The position numbers were made by a program, and so were the translations under genes. The notes under the pieces were generated by a model that saw nothing but the letters and a program-made list of their open reading frames with translations, was not told where the DNA came from and ran no database searches. A stretch of 21,692 nucleotides of DNA, taken from contig CALGVL010000073.1 of the NCBI GenBank assembly GCA_937930165.1, positions 1 through 21,692 on the forward strand, written 5' to 3'. The stretch is from an uncultured Acetobacteraceae bacterium (GTDB lineage Bacteria; Pseudomonadota; Alphaproteobacteria; Acetobacterales; Acetobacteraceae). Shown piece by piece: positions 7,916-14,603 of this stretch. Positions within the stretch are counted from its first letter, which is position 1. Every line of letters starts with the position of its first letter.

Positions 7916-8677
7916 ATGTCCGAGCATGTCCGCAGCAGCCTCGATGACGGCGTGCTCACGCTGCGCCTCGAGCGGCCGGAGAAGAAGAATGCCCTGACCG
8001 GCGCCATGTATGGCGCGCTCTCTGCCGGGCTGCGGCGGGCGGTGGAGGACGACGCCGTGCGGGTGGTGCTGCTGGCCGGTGGCGCCGACTTCACCGCTGG
8101 CAACGACATCAACGACTTCGCCGGCGATGCGTCGGGGGAGGGGGCGCCGCGCAGCTCCGCCGCCTTCGACTTCCTGGAGGCGCTGGCGGCCATGCCCAAG
8201 CCGGTGGTTGCCGCGGTGCGCGGCTTCGCCATCGGGATCGGCACCACCATGCTGCTGCATTGCGATGCCGCTGTCGTCGCGCAGGATGCCCGCCTGCAGA
8301 TGCCCTTCACCCGGCTCGGCATCGTGCCGGAGGCGGGGTCCAGCCTGTTGCTCGCGGATTTCGTCGGCGGCGCCCGCGCCTCCTGGCTGCTGCTGAGCGG
8401 GGAGGCGCTGGACGGCGCGGCGGCGGAGGCGGCTGGCCTCGTCACCCGCGCCGTGCCGGACGATCAGGTGGAACCGACCGCCGCCGCCATGGCGATGGCT
8501 CTCGCTGCCCTGCCGCCGGGAGCGGTGGCCGAGACCAAGCGGTTGATCCGCGAGCCCCGGCGAGCGGCGCTGGCTGAGGCGATGCAGCGGGAACGGGCTG
8601 CCTTCGCCGCCCGGCTGCGGACGGCAGAGGCACAGGCGATCTTCGCCGCCTTCCTGGCGAAGCCGAAGGGCGGATAG
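7916..8677 (+). CDS. Crotonase-fold enoyl-CoA hydratase/isomerase family protein
   Basis: This 253-residue protein has the crotonase fold: 'LRLERPEKKNALTGAMYGAL' (17-36), the oxyanion-hole stretch 'FTAGNDINDFAG' (59-70), and the second hole with active-site region 'GFAIGIGTTMLLHCD' to 'MPFTRLGIVPEAGSS' (103-143). By my alignment, both catalytic Glu of true enoyl-CoA hydratases (Glu144 and Glu164 of the rat enzyme) are replaced, by Thr111 and Phe131. Glu139 in 'PEAG' sits where delta3,delta2-enoyl-CoA isomerases carry their catalytic acid. An isomerase-like reaction on an acyl-CoA is therefore more likely than hydration; the substrate is unknown. GGGAGG precedes the ATG, 15 nt after moeA. It may ride on the same transcript, though a link to Mo-cofactor is not obvious. 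Confidence 0.88.
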   Translation: MSEHVRSSLDDGVLTLRLERPEKKNALTGAMYGALSAGLRRAVEDDAVRVVLLAGGADFTAGNDINDFAGDASGEGAPRSSAAFDFLEALAAMPKPVVAAVRGFAIGIGTTMLLHCDAAVVAQDARLQMPFTRLGIVPEAGSSLLLADFVGGARASWLLLSGEALDGAAAEAAGLVTRAVPDDQVEPTAAAMAMALAALPPGAVAETKRLIREPRRAALAEAMQRERAAFAARLRTAEAQAIFAAFLAKPKGG

Positions 8678-8685
8678 TTCCGCCC
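8668..8685. terminator. Compact hairpin at a convergent gene end
   Basis: GGGCGGA (8668-8674) and TCCGCCC (8679-8685) form a perfect 7-bp stem with the 4-nt loop TAGT. The loop contains the stop codon of the crotonase gene, and the histidine kinase gene ends 2 nt beyond on the other strand. A symmetrical stem between two converging genes fits a bidirectional terminator. There is no U-tract on either side, so termination strength is uncertain. Confidence 0.55.
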
Positions 8686-8686
8686 G

Positions 8687-10078
8687 CTATACCGGCAGAC
8701 GCAGGCGGACGCGCAGGCCGCCCAGCGGGCTCTCCTCCAGCGTGATCTCGCCACCATGGGCGCGGACGATGTCGCGGGCGATGGCCAGCCCCAGCCCGGT
8801 GCCGCCCGGTGTGCCGGAGGAGAAAGGCCGGAAGGCATTCTCTCGCTCCGCCACCGGGATGCCCGGGCCGTCGTCATCCACCGTCACCTGCGTCCAGAGA
8901 TTGCCGCTCTCGCCACGTGGGCCGGTGGAAGAACCGCTGCGCGGCACCGCCTCCACCGTCACCGTGATCCCCTGCGCATGTCGCCGCGCATTGTCCAGCA
9001 GGTTGCCGAGGCAGCGCCGCATCGCATCGGGGCGCAGCGGCAGCAGCAGGGCAGGCGGCGCTGTCACCTCCACCGCCGCGCCGCTGCGGCGTGCATTGGC
9101 GGCGACATCCTGCACCAGCGCCACCAGATCCGCCGGCCGCGCCTGCTCCGTCCCCTCGCCGCGGGCGAAGGCGAGGTAGGAGGCGCACATGCGCTCCATC
9201 TCCTCCACATCCTGGGTCAGGGCGGCCAGGTCCTCCTCCGTCTCCTTCTGCCGCGGCAGCATGGCGATGGCGAGGCGCATCCGGGTCAGCGGCGTCCGCA
9301 GGTCATGGCTGATGCCGGCCAGCATCTCCGTCCGCTGGCCGACGAAGCGGCGGATGCGTTCCCGCATCCGGTTGAAGGCGACGGCGGCCTGGCGCACCTC
9401 GGTGGCGCCCTCCGGCTTGATCGGGCCGACATCGCGGCCCAGCCCGAAGGCTTCCGCCGCCGCCGCCAGGCGGCGGATGGCGCGCACCTGGTTCTTCATG
9501 AACAGCACCGCGACGCCGGAGAGCAGGACGGCCGATCCCACCAGCCAGATGACGAAAAGGTAGAGCGTCGCGGTGAACAGCCGCTTGCGCGGCGCCTCCA
9601 CATGCAGCACGCCGTCCGGGAGCTGCACGCGGATGATGACGCTGCGCGGGTCGCTCTGCCAGTCGGTGTCGAAGGGCATGCGCACGCGCTCCCGCAGCGC
9701 GTGGTCCAGGTCCTCCTCCAACGGAAGCAGCGGCATGCTGGCCGGCCGCTCCACCGGCTGCATGCGGGCGCCCGGCTCGAAGGCCAGGTTCAGGTTCAGG
9801 CGCCAGACGGCCTCCTGGAACAGCCAGGGGCGGTTCTCGGGCGGCTCCCGCCGGACCAGCTCGGCCACCAGCCCGATATCGCCGGCCACGCCGCCGGCCA
9901 GGCGGCGGGAGATGACATCGAGATGCCCGCCGTAGAAAAGCTGCAGCGCCACCGCCTGCAGCACCAGGATCGGCAGCAGGATGATGAGGACGGAGCGGCC
10001 GAGCAGCCCCCGCGGCAGCAGCGGGCGCAGCGCCCGGGTCAGCGGCTTGCCCCAGACCAGCGCCCGGCCGCGCCTCAT
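8687..10078 (-). CDS. EnvZ-like sensor histidine kinase
   Basis: This 463-residue inner-membrane kinase has two membrane helices (about 29-50 and 168-193) flanking a periplasmic sensor of about 115 residues. A HAMP domain follows (about 195-247), then the H-box 'GISHDLRTPLTRMRLA' with phospho-acceptor His258. The ATP-binding domain carries the N-box 'LGNLLDNARRH' (N363), the G1 box 'DDDGPGIP' (401-408) and the G2 box 'GGTGLGLAI'. The layout and H-box match the EnvZ group. The ATG overlaps the stop of the response regulator gene by 4 nt (ATGA), so the pair is translationally coupled and almost certainly cognate. The signal sensed is unknown. It is the last gene of a MarR-regulator-kinase operon. 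Confidence 0.94.
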   Translation of the reverse strand: MRRGRALVWGKPLTRALRPLLPRGLLGRSVLIILLPILVLQAVALQLFYGGHLDVISRRLAGGVAGDIGLVAELVRREPPENRPWLFQEAVWRLNLNLAFEPGARMQPVERPASMPLLPLEEDLDHALRERVRMPFDTDWQSDPRSVIIRVQLPDGVLHVEAPRKRLFTATLYLFVIWLVGSAVLLSGVAVLFMKNQVRAIRRLAAAAEAFGLGRDVGPIKPEGATEVRQAAVAFNRMRERIRRFVGQRTEMLAGISHDLRTPLTRMRLAIAMLPRQKETEEDLAALTQDVEEMERMCASYLAFARGEGTEQARPADLVALVQDVAANARRSGAAVEVTAPPALLLPLRPDAMRRCLGNLLDNARRHAQGITVTVEAVPRSGSSTGPRGESGNLWTQVTVDDDGPGIPVAERENAFRPFSSGTPGGTGLGLAIARDIVRAHGGEITLEESPLGGLRVRLRLPV

Positions 10079-10812
10079 GGGCCGGGCCGCAGGACGTAGC
10101 CGCGATGGCGCACCGTATGCAGGAAGCGTGGCTCGCGCGGGTCGGGCTCGATCTTGCGCCGCAGCCGCGTGACCTGCACGTCGATTGCCCGCTCCCCGGC
10201 CTCGGGCGTGCCGAGGGCGGCGGCGATCTCCTCGCGGCTCAGCACCTCGCCGGGGCGGCGGGCGAGGGCGGAGAGCAGCGCCGCCTCGCCCCCGGTCAGC
10301 CGCACCGTGCCGTCCGGGCCGCGCAGCTCGGACCGTTCCGCGTCGAACCAGCGGTTGCCGAGCTGCACCGGCGCCTGCGGCAGCGGCTGCGGCGGCGGCG
10401 CAGCCCGGCGCAGGATGGTACGGATGCGCAGCGCCAGCTCCCGCGGATCGAAGGGCTTCTGCAGGTAGTCGTCGGCACCGTGTTCGAAGCCCGCCACGCG
10501 GTCGTCCGGGGCGCCGCGCGCGGTCAGCATGAGCACCGGCACATTGTTGCCCTCCCGCCGCAGCGAATCGGCGAGTTCGAGGCCGCTCTCCCCCGGCATC
10601 ATCACGTCCAGCACCACCAGGTCGAAGGCCATGGCGGCCAGCGCCCCGCGCGCCGTGGCGGCATCGGGCGCGGTGCTGACGCGGAACCCCTGCTCCGCCA
10701 GGAAGCGTTGCAACAGGGCGCGCAGCCGGGCGTCGTCATCCACCACCAGCAGATGGGGGGCGTCCTCGGCCGGGGCCTCGCGTACCGCATCCCCCTGGAT
10801 ATCCCCTAGCAT
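10075..10812 (-). CDS. OmpR-family response regulator (PetR-like)
   Basis: This 245-residue DNA-binding response regulator has a receiver domain (about 20-135) with acidic pocket D25-D27, phospho-acceptor D69 in 'VVLDVMMPG', T97 in 'LMLTARG' and K119 in 'DDYLQKPF'. It is followed by an OmpR/PhoB winged helix (about 150-243) with 'VQVTRLRRKIEPDPREPRFLHTVRHRGYVL'. The ATG at 10812 has an AGGAGGA ribosome site close upstream. The longer frame up to 10899 would overlap the MarR gene and was rejected. A MarR gene directly upstream resembles the petP-petR pair of Rhodobacter capsulatus, where petR is a response regulator needed for growth. This likeness is inferred from family order, not a sequence comparison. 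Confidence 0.94.
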   Translation of the reverse strand: MLGDIQGDAVREAPAEDAPHLLVVDDDARLRALLQRFLAEQGFRVSTAPDAATARGALAAMAFDLVVLDVMMPGESGLELADSLRREGNNVPVLMLTARGAPDDRVAGFEHGADDYLQKPFDPRELALRIRTILRRAAPPPQPLPQAPVQLGNRWFDAERSELRGPDGTVRLTGGEAALLSALARRPGEVLSREEIAAALGTPEAGERAIDVQVTRLRRKIEPDPREPRFLHTVRHRGYVLRPGP

Positions 10813-10852
10813 CCTCTCCTCCTTGGCTTGTCCCCGCGGCCAGGGCGGAAGC

Positions 10853-11440
10853 TCAGCCTGTTCGTGCCAGAGGTGGGGAGGGACGTTCCAGGCGTTCAAG
10901 CTGTTCCCGCGCTTCCGGCCCCATCAGGCCGCGCATGACGCGGCGGAACCCTTCCACCGCCACGGGCCCTGCCTCCCGGTAGGCCTGCATGACCCATTCG
11001 CGCTGCCGCTCGAACAGCCGGCGCTCCAGCGCCTCCCCCTTCGGCGTCAGGGAGAGCAGGCGCTGGCGACGGTCGTTGCGGCCGGGCTCGGCCCGCACAT
11101 AGCCATCCTCCGTCAGCGGGGTCAGCACGCGGCCGAGCGACTGCTTGGTGATGCTAAGGATGCCGAGCAATTCCCCGACGGTGATGCCCGGCCGCCGCCC
11201 GACGAAATGCAGCACCCGGTGATGTGCCCGCCCCATGCCGAGTTCGGCCAGGATGGCGTCGGCGCCGGCGGTGAAGTCGCGATAACCGAAGAACAGCAGG
11301 TCCTGGGCGAGCCGCAGCTCCTCTTCCCGCAGGAAGAGCAAGTTGCGGCCGGCCGCCCGCAGATCGGTGCGCGGCGCGTCCGGCGCCCTGGCCGGTTCGG
11401 TGCCCGGCCTGCTCTCAGAACCCTCCGGCATGGCTGGCAT
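10853..11440 (-). CDS. MarR-family transcriptional regulator (PetP-like)
   Basis: This 195-residue protein has a winged helix-turn-helix near residues 65-140: 'GITVGELLGILSITKQSLGRVLTPLTEDGYVRAEPGRNDRRQRLLSLTPKG'. The 'DRRQRLLSLTPKG' part is the typical MarR wing. The first 30 residues are polar and probably disordered. 'LRLAQDLLFFGYRDFTA' and the C-terminal helices (about 140-190) would form the dimer interface. The ATG at 11440 has AGGAG upstream; an in-frame ATG at 11431 is an alternative. It is the first gene of a three-gene operon with a response regulator (40-nt gap) and kinase. It is transcribed away from ilvE, with a shared 122-nt control region holding two palindromes, so it may control itself and ilvE. 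Confidence 0.92.
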   Translation of the reverse strand: MPAMPEGSESRPGTEPARAPDAPRTDLRAAGRNLLFLREEELRLAQDLLFFGYRDFTAGADAILAELGMGRAHHRVLHFVGRRPGITVGELLGILSITKQSLGRVLTPLTEDGYVRAEPGRNDRRQRLLSLTPKGEALERRLFERQREWVMQAYREAGPVAVEGFRRVMRGLMGPEAREQLERLERPSPPLARTG

Positions 11441-11464
11441 CTGGTCTCCTGGTTCTCCAGTTTG

Positions 11465-11479
11465 GTCAGTATTATTGAC
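11465..11479. promoter_or_regulatory. Operator-like palindrome over the MarR/ilvE promoters
   Basis: GTCA (11465-11468) and TGAC (11476-11479) are inverted around GTATTAT. Two further inner base pairs also match, giving 6 of 7 positions per arm. The right arm is part of the -35 box of the ilvE promoter, while on the other strand the AT-rich centre reads TAATAC, like a -10 box for the MarR operon. This position suits autoregulation by the MarR protein, but binding is inferred. Confidence 0.45.
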
Positions 11480-11503
11480 ACATCTGGGCGTGGGATTCTA
11501 GGG
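11475..11503 (+). promoter_or_regulatory. Possible sigma70 promoter for ilvE
   Basis: A consensus TTGACA (11475-11480) is followed after 15-17 nt by TTCTAG/CTAGGG, a weak -10. It lies in the least GC-rich part of the gap between the MarR gene and ilvE. Transcription would begin near 11508, just before the palindrome at 11514-11534. Confidence 0.4.
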
Positions 11504-11513
11504 TGCCGCGGTG

Positions 11514-11534
11514 TGGCGCAAGAAAATTGCGCCA
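11514..11534. promoter_or_regulatory. Perfect 8+8 bp palindrome upstream of ilvE
   Basis: TGGCGCAA (11514-11521) and TTGCGCCA (11527-11534) are perfect inverted repeats around GAAAA. The site ends 28 nt before the ilvE start and lies just after the predicted promoter. It is well placed either as a repressor operator or as an RNA hairpin in the leader. Symmetry is seen directly; the ligand (the MarR protein, an Lrp-type protein or other) is unknown. Confidence 0.5.
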
Positions 11535-11562
11535 AATGGGCTGATCCTGGAGGTTCGCTACC

Positions 11563-12465
11563 ATGGCGCTGGTTCCCTATGACGATCGTGACGGCTGGAT
11601 CTGGCATAACGGGGAGTTCCTCCCCTGGCGCGAGGCGCAGCTCCATGTGCTGAGCCACGGGCTGCATTATGCCAGCGCAGTCTTCGAGGGCGAGCGCTGC
11701 TATTCCGGCAACATCTTCAAGCTGCGGGCGCATACGGAACGGCTGATCGCTTCTGCCCGCATCCTCGGCTTCGAGATCCCTTACACGGCCGAGCAGATTG
11801 ACGCCGCCTGCATCGAGACGGTGCGGAGGAACGGGTTTACCGACGCCTATGTCCGTCCCATCGCTTGGCGCGGCGCGGAGGAATTGGGCGTCGCGGCGCA
11901 GCGCACCAGGATCCATCTGGCGATCGCCGCCTGGGAATGGGGCGCCTATTTCGGCGTGGAGCAGCGCATGAAGGGCGTCCGCCTGGCGCTGGCGTCCTGG
12001 CGCCGGCCGCATCCGCAGACCGCGCCTACCGCCTCCAAGGCCACCGGCCTCTACATGATCGGCACCCTGTCCAAGCACGCCGCCATGGACCAGGGCTATG
12101 ACGACGCGCTGATGCTGGACTGGAAGGGCGATGTGGCCGAGGCCACCGGCGCCAACATCTTCTTCAACATGGGCGGCGAGTTGCACACGCCCACCCCGGT
12201 CTGCTTCCTGGACGGCATCACCCGCCGCACCGTGATGGGCCTGGCCAGGCAGCACCAGATCAAGGTGGTGGAGCGCACCATCTCCGAGGCGGAGATCCGG
12301 GATGCCAGTGAGGTCTTCCTCGCCGGCACCGCCGCCGAGGTCACGCCAGTGCGGGAGATCGCCGGCCACCACTTCACCCCCGGCAGGCTGACCGAGACCC
12401 TGATGCGCGACTACGAATCGCTGGTCCGGCTCAGCCCGGAGGAGGTCGAGCGGCGCGGCGCATGA
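11563..12465 (+). CDS. ilvE: Branched-chain amino acid aminotransferase, type I (IlvE)
   Basis: This 300-residue fold-type IV PLP enzyme moves the amino group between Glu/2-oxoglutarate and Val, Leu or Ile. Motifs are 'LSHGLHYASAVFEGERCY' near the N-terminus, the PLP lysine K159 in 'PTASKATGLYM' (same number as in E. coli IlvE), and 'GYDDALMLDWKGDVAEATGANIFF'. The phosphate-binding and C-terminal stretch is 'DGITRRTVMGLARQ' to 'EVFLAGTAAEVTPVREI'. Length matches E. coli-type IlvE (about 309). The ATG has GGAGG 9 nt upstream. It is divergent from the MarR operon and convergent with a second, distant branched-chain aminotransferase. A D-amino acid or aminodeoxychorismate role is less likely, given the IlvE-specific 'ASAVFEGER' stretch. 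Confidence 0.93.
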   Translation: MALVPYDDRDGWIWHNGEFLPWREAQLHVLSHGLHYASAVFEGERCYSGNIFKLRAHTERLIASARILGFEIPYTAEQIDAACIETVRRNGFTDAYVRPIAWRGAEELGVAAQRTRIHLAIAAWEWGAYFGVEQRMKGVRLALASWRRPHPQTAPTASKATGLYMIGTLSKHAAMDQGYDDALMLDWKGDVAEATGANIFFNMGGELHTPTPVCFLDGITRRTVMGLARQHQIKVVERTISEAEIRDASEVFLAGTAAEVTPVREIAGHHFTPGRLTETLMRDYESLVRLSPEEVERRGA

Positions 12466-12473
12466 CCGGAGTG

Positions 12474-12493
12474 GGCGGGCCGGTGCCCGCCCG
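12474..12493. terminator. 8-bp GC hairpin between the two convergent aminotransferase genes
   Basis: GGGCGGGC (12474-12481) pairs perfectly with GCCCGCCC (12486-12493) around the 4-nt loop CGGT. It starts 8 nt after the ilvE stop and ends 10 nt before the stop of the opposing gene. It lacks a U-run, but a symmetric GC stem in a 38-nt convergent gap is most simply a bidirectional terminator. Confidence 0.65.
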
Positions 12494-12503
12494 CCTTGCG
12501 CCT

Positions 12504-13601
12504 TCAGGCTTCCACCGGCACCGGCACAGCGCTGGTCCAGCCATGGATGTCCGGGGCCCGGCCATACTGGATCGCGACGATCGCGTCATAGAGCTTCTGC
12601 GTCAGCTCGCCGGTCTGGCCGTTGCCGATGGTGATCCTCTCGCCCTTGTAGCCCAGCTCGCCCACCGGCGAGACCACGGCGGCGGTGCCGGTGCCCCACA
12701 TCTCCTTCAGCCGCCCGTCGCGGCCGGCCTGCATCACCTCCTCGATGCTGATGCGGCGCTCGGAGACCGGCACGCCCCAGTCGCGCAGCAGCGTCAGGAT
12801 GGAGTTGCGGGTCACGCCGTCCAGGATGGTGCCGGCGAGCGGCGGGGTGATCACCTCCTCGCCGATCTTCATCATGATGTTCATGGTGCCGACCTCGTCG
12901 ATCCAGCGGCGCTCGACACCGTCCAGCCACAGCACCTGAGTGTAGCCCTGCTGCTCCGCCTCCTGCTGGGCGGAGAGGGAGGCGGCATAATTCGCCGCGG
13001 TCTTGGCCTCACCGAGGCCGCCCTGCACGGCGCGGACATGAGTGTCGGTGGCCAGGATCCGCACCGGCTTCACGCCCTCCTTGTAATAGGCGCCGACCGG
13101 GGAGCAGATGACGAAATAGATGTAATTCGCCGCCGGATGCACGCCGAGCATCACATCCGTGGCGATGACCGCCGGCCGGATGTAGAGCGAGGTGCCCGGG
13201 GTGGACGGCACCCATTCATGGTCCACCCCGACGATCAGTTCAAAGGAGCGGCGCACCAGATCGGCGTCGAGCTGCGGGATGCAGAGTGCGGCGCAGGACT
13301 TGTTCAGCCGCTCGGCATGGCGCTGGGCGCGGAACAGGCGGATCGTCCCGTCGGCACCACGGAAGGCTTTCAGCCCGTCGAAGACCGCCTGCCCGTAATG
13401 CAGCACGGAGGTGGCCGGATCCAGCGTCAGTGGCGCATAGGGCACCACGCGCGGGTCGTGCCAGCCTTTGCCCTCCGTGTAGTTCATCAGGAACATGTGG
13501 TCGGTGAGGACCTTGCCGAAGGACAACGAGGCATCGTCCGGCCTGGGGCGCGGCGTCCGGGTCCGGGTGATGCTGATCGGGGTTTCTCTTGTGGCGGTCA
13601 T
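12504..13601 (-). CDS. ilvE: Branched-chain amino acid aminotransferase, type II (eukaryote-like)
   Basis: This 365-residue fold-type IV PLP enzyme belongs to the longer BCAT group, which also includes the eukaryotic enzymes. Motifs: 'FGKVLTDHMFLMNYTEGKGWHDPRVVPYAPLTLDPATSVLHYGQAVFDGLKAFR' (28-81), 'RLNKSCAALCIPQLD', 'SLYIRPAVIATDVMLGVHPA', the PLP lysine K200 in 'GGLGEAKTAANYAASL', 'DEVGTMNIMM', and 'MWGTGTAAVVSPVGEL'. It is probably the main enzyme for Val/Leu/Ile transamination, while the type I gene beside it may serve other substrates or conditions; this split is inferred. No strong ribosome site is visible before the ATG at 13601, but the start gives the usual family N-terminus. Confidence 0.93.
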   Translation of the reverse strand: MTATRETPISITRTRTPRPRPDDASLSFGKVLTDHMFLMNYTEGKGWHDPRVVPYAPLTLDPATSVLHYGQAVFDGLKAFRGADGTIRLFRAQRHAERLNKSCAALCIPQLDADLVRRSFELIVGVDHEWVPSTPGTSLYIRPAVIATDVMLGVHPAANYIYFVICSPVGAYYKEGVKPVRILATDTHVRAVQGGLGEAKTAANYAASLSAQQEAEQQGYTQVLWLDGVERRWIDEVGTMNIMMKIGEEVITPPLAGTILDGVTRNSILTLLRDWGVPVSERRISIEEVMQAGRDGRLKEMWGTGTAAVVSPVGELGYKGERITIGNGQTGELTQKLYDAIVAIQYGRAPDIHGWTSAVPVPVEA

Positions 13602-13838
13602 GGCGCTCGTTTTCGCAGTTTTGTTGCGTCGGTCCGGGGACTATGGCAACGATCCTGACACTTTAGCTCCCTTCGGCCGGACATTGCACCCATGCGCCTG
13701 CCTCCAGGCGGCATGACCAATGCTCCAGGTCCGGTTCCGACGGGAGGAATGATGCCTCCGGGCCACCCCTTGCGCTACCTGCCGCGCCGAGTACGAGGAA
13801 GGCTAGGTGCCACCCTGGTCGTGGCTTCCCGGGCGGCG
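13602..13838. other. 237-nt gap between a TauE-like gene and the type II aminotransferase gene
   Basis: I see no supported gene here. It should hold the end of the TauE/SafE transcript and the promoter of the type II aminotransferase. Two hairpins are visible: CGCCTG-cctc-CAGGCG (13695-13710) and GCCAC-N7-GTGGC (13809-13825). Neither has a U-run. The stretch 13611-13665 is lower in GC and is the likely promoter area, but no clear -35/-10 pair stands out. Confidence 0.4.
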
Positions 13839-14594
13839 TCAGGCCAGGTTCCGCACCGCGAGATAACAGCCCAGCGCCAGCAGGAAGAACTGCACCACCT
13901 GCCGGAAGGTCGTGTCCCGCATGCCCTGCCGCAGCCGCCGCCCCACGGTCATGCCCAGGAAGGCCGGCATCAGCACGGCGCAGGAGGCAAGGCCGAGCCC
14001 CGGCGGCAGCAATCCCTGTCCGGCCAGGGCAGCTGCCAGGCAAAATGTCGCCACCACGGCGCCCAGGCCGAAGCCCTGCACGAAGACATCCGGCGGCAGG
14101 CGCAGAGCGGCCAGCCAGGGCGCCGCCGGCACCATGAAGCTGCCGGTCAGCCCGGCCAGCACGCCGGAGAGCCCGCCCATCACCGGCGACAGCACCTTCT
14201 CTTTCCCCGGCGAGGGCACCGGCCAATTCGGGCCAAGCAGCGCCACGCCGGAGGAGAGCACCAGCACCACCCCCAGGATCCCGGCCAGCACCGTCGCATC
14301 GGCGCGGGAGAGCATCCCCGCTGCTCCCAGCGTGCCGACCGCCGCGGCCAGCAGGAAGCCCCAGAGCCGCCGCAGCGCCGGCTTCAGCGCGCCGCCCGCC
14401 AGGGCCTGCCAGATATTGGTGGTGATGGTCGGCAGCAGGACCAGCGGCATCGCCTCCGGCAGGGGGCGGGTCAGTGCCAGCAGGCCGAGGCTGATGGTCG
14501 GCAGGCCGAAGCCCGCCACTCCTTTCACCAGCCCGCCGAGAAGGAAAATGCCGGCCACCAGCAGGGCGTCGGCGAGATCGATCGAGAACGGCAT
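13839..14594 (-). CDS. TauE/SafE-family membrane permease
   Basis: This 251-residue integral membrane protein has about eight hydrophobic helices in two halves. Typical TauE/SafE features are the N-terminal 'LLGGLVKGVAGFGLPTISLGLLAL' (about 19-42) and the repeated-half 'VMGGLSGVLAGLTGSFMVPAAPWL' (about 137-161). The family includes exporters or importers of sulfite, sulfoacetate and related small anions, and many members have unknown substrates. It begins 9 nt after the stop of the polytopic membrane protein gene and ends a tight run that starts with moaD. Export of a sulfur anion is possible, but only a guess from family and context. No strong ribosome site is visible, suggesting coupling to the upstream gene. 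Confidence 0.87.
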   Translation of the reverse strand: MPFSIDLADALLVAGIFLLGGLVKGVAGFGLPTISLGLLALTRPLPEAMPLVLLPTITTNIWQALAGGALKPALRRLWGFLLAAAVGTLGAAGMLSRADATVLAGILGVVLVLSSGVALLGPNWPVPSPGKEKVLSPVMGGLSGVLAGLTGSFMVPAAPWLAALRLPPDVFVQGFGLGAVVATFCLAAALAGQGLLPPGLGLASCAVLMPAFLGMTVGRRLRQGMRDTTFRQVVQFFLLALGCYLAVRNLA

Positions 14595-14603
14595 ACCCGA
14601 AGC

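Noticed and set aside
8756..10099. A 447-codon plus-strand frame
   Set aside because: It is antisense to the histidine kinase, which has all kinase boxes in order. The plus-strand product is Arg/His/Gln-rich and featureless.
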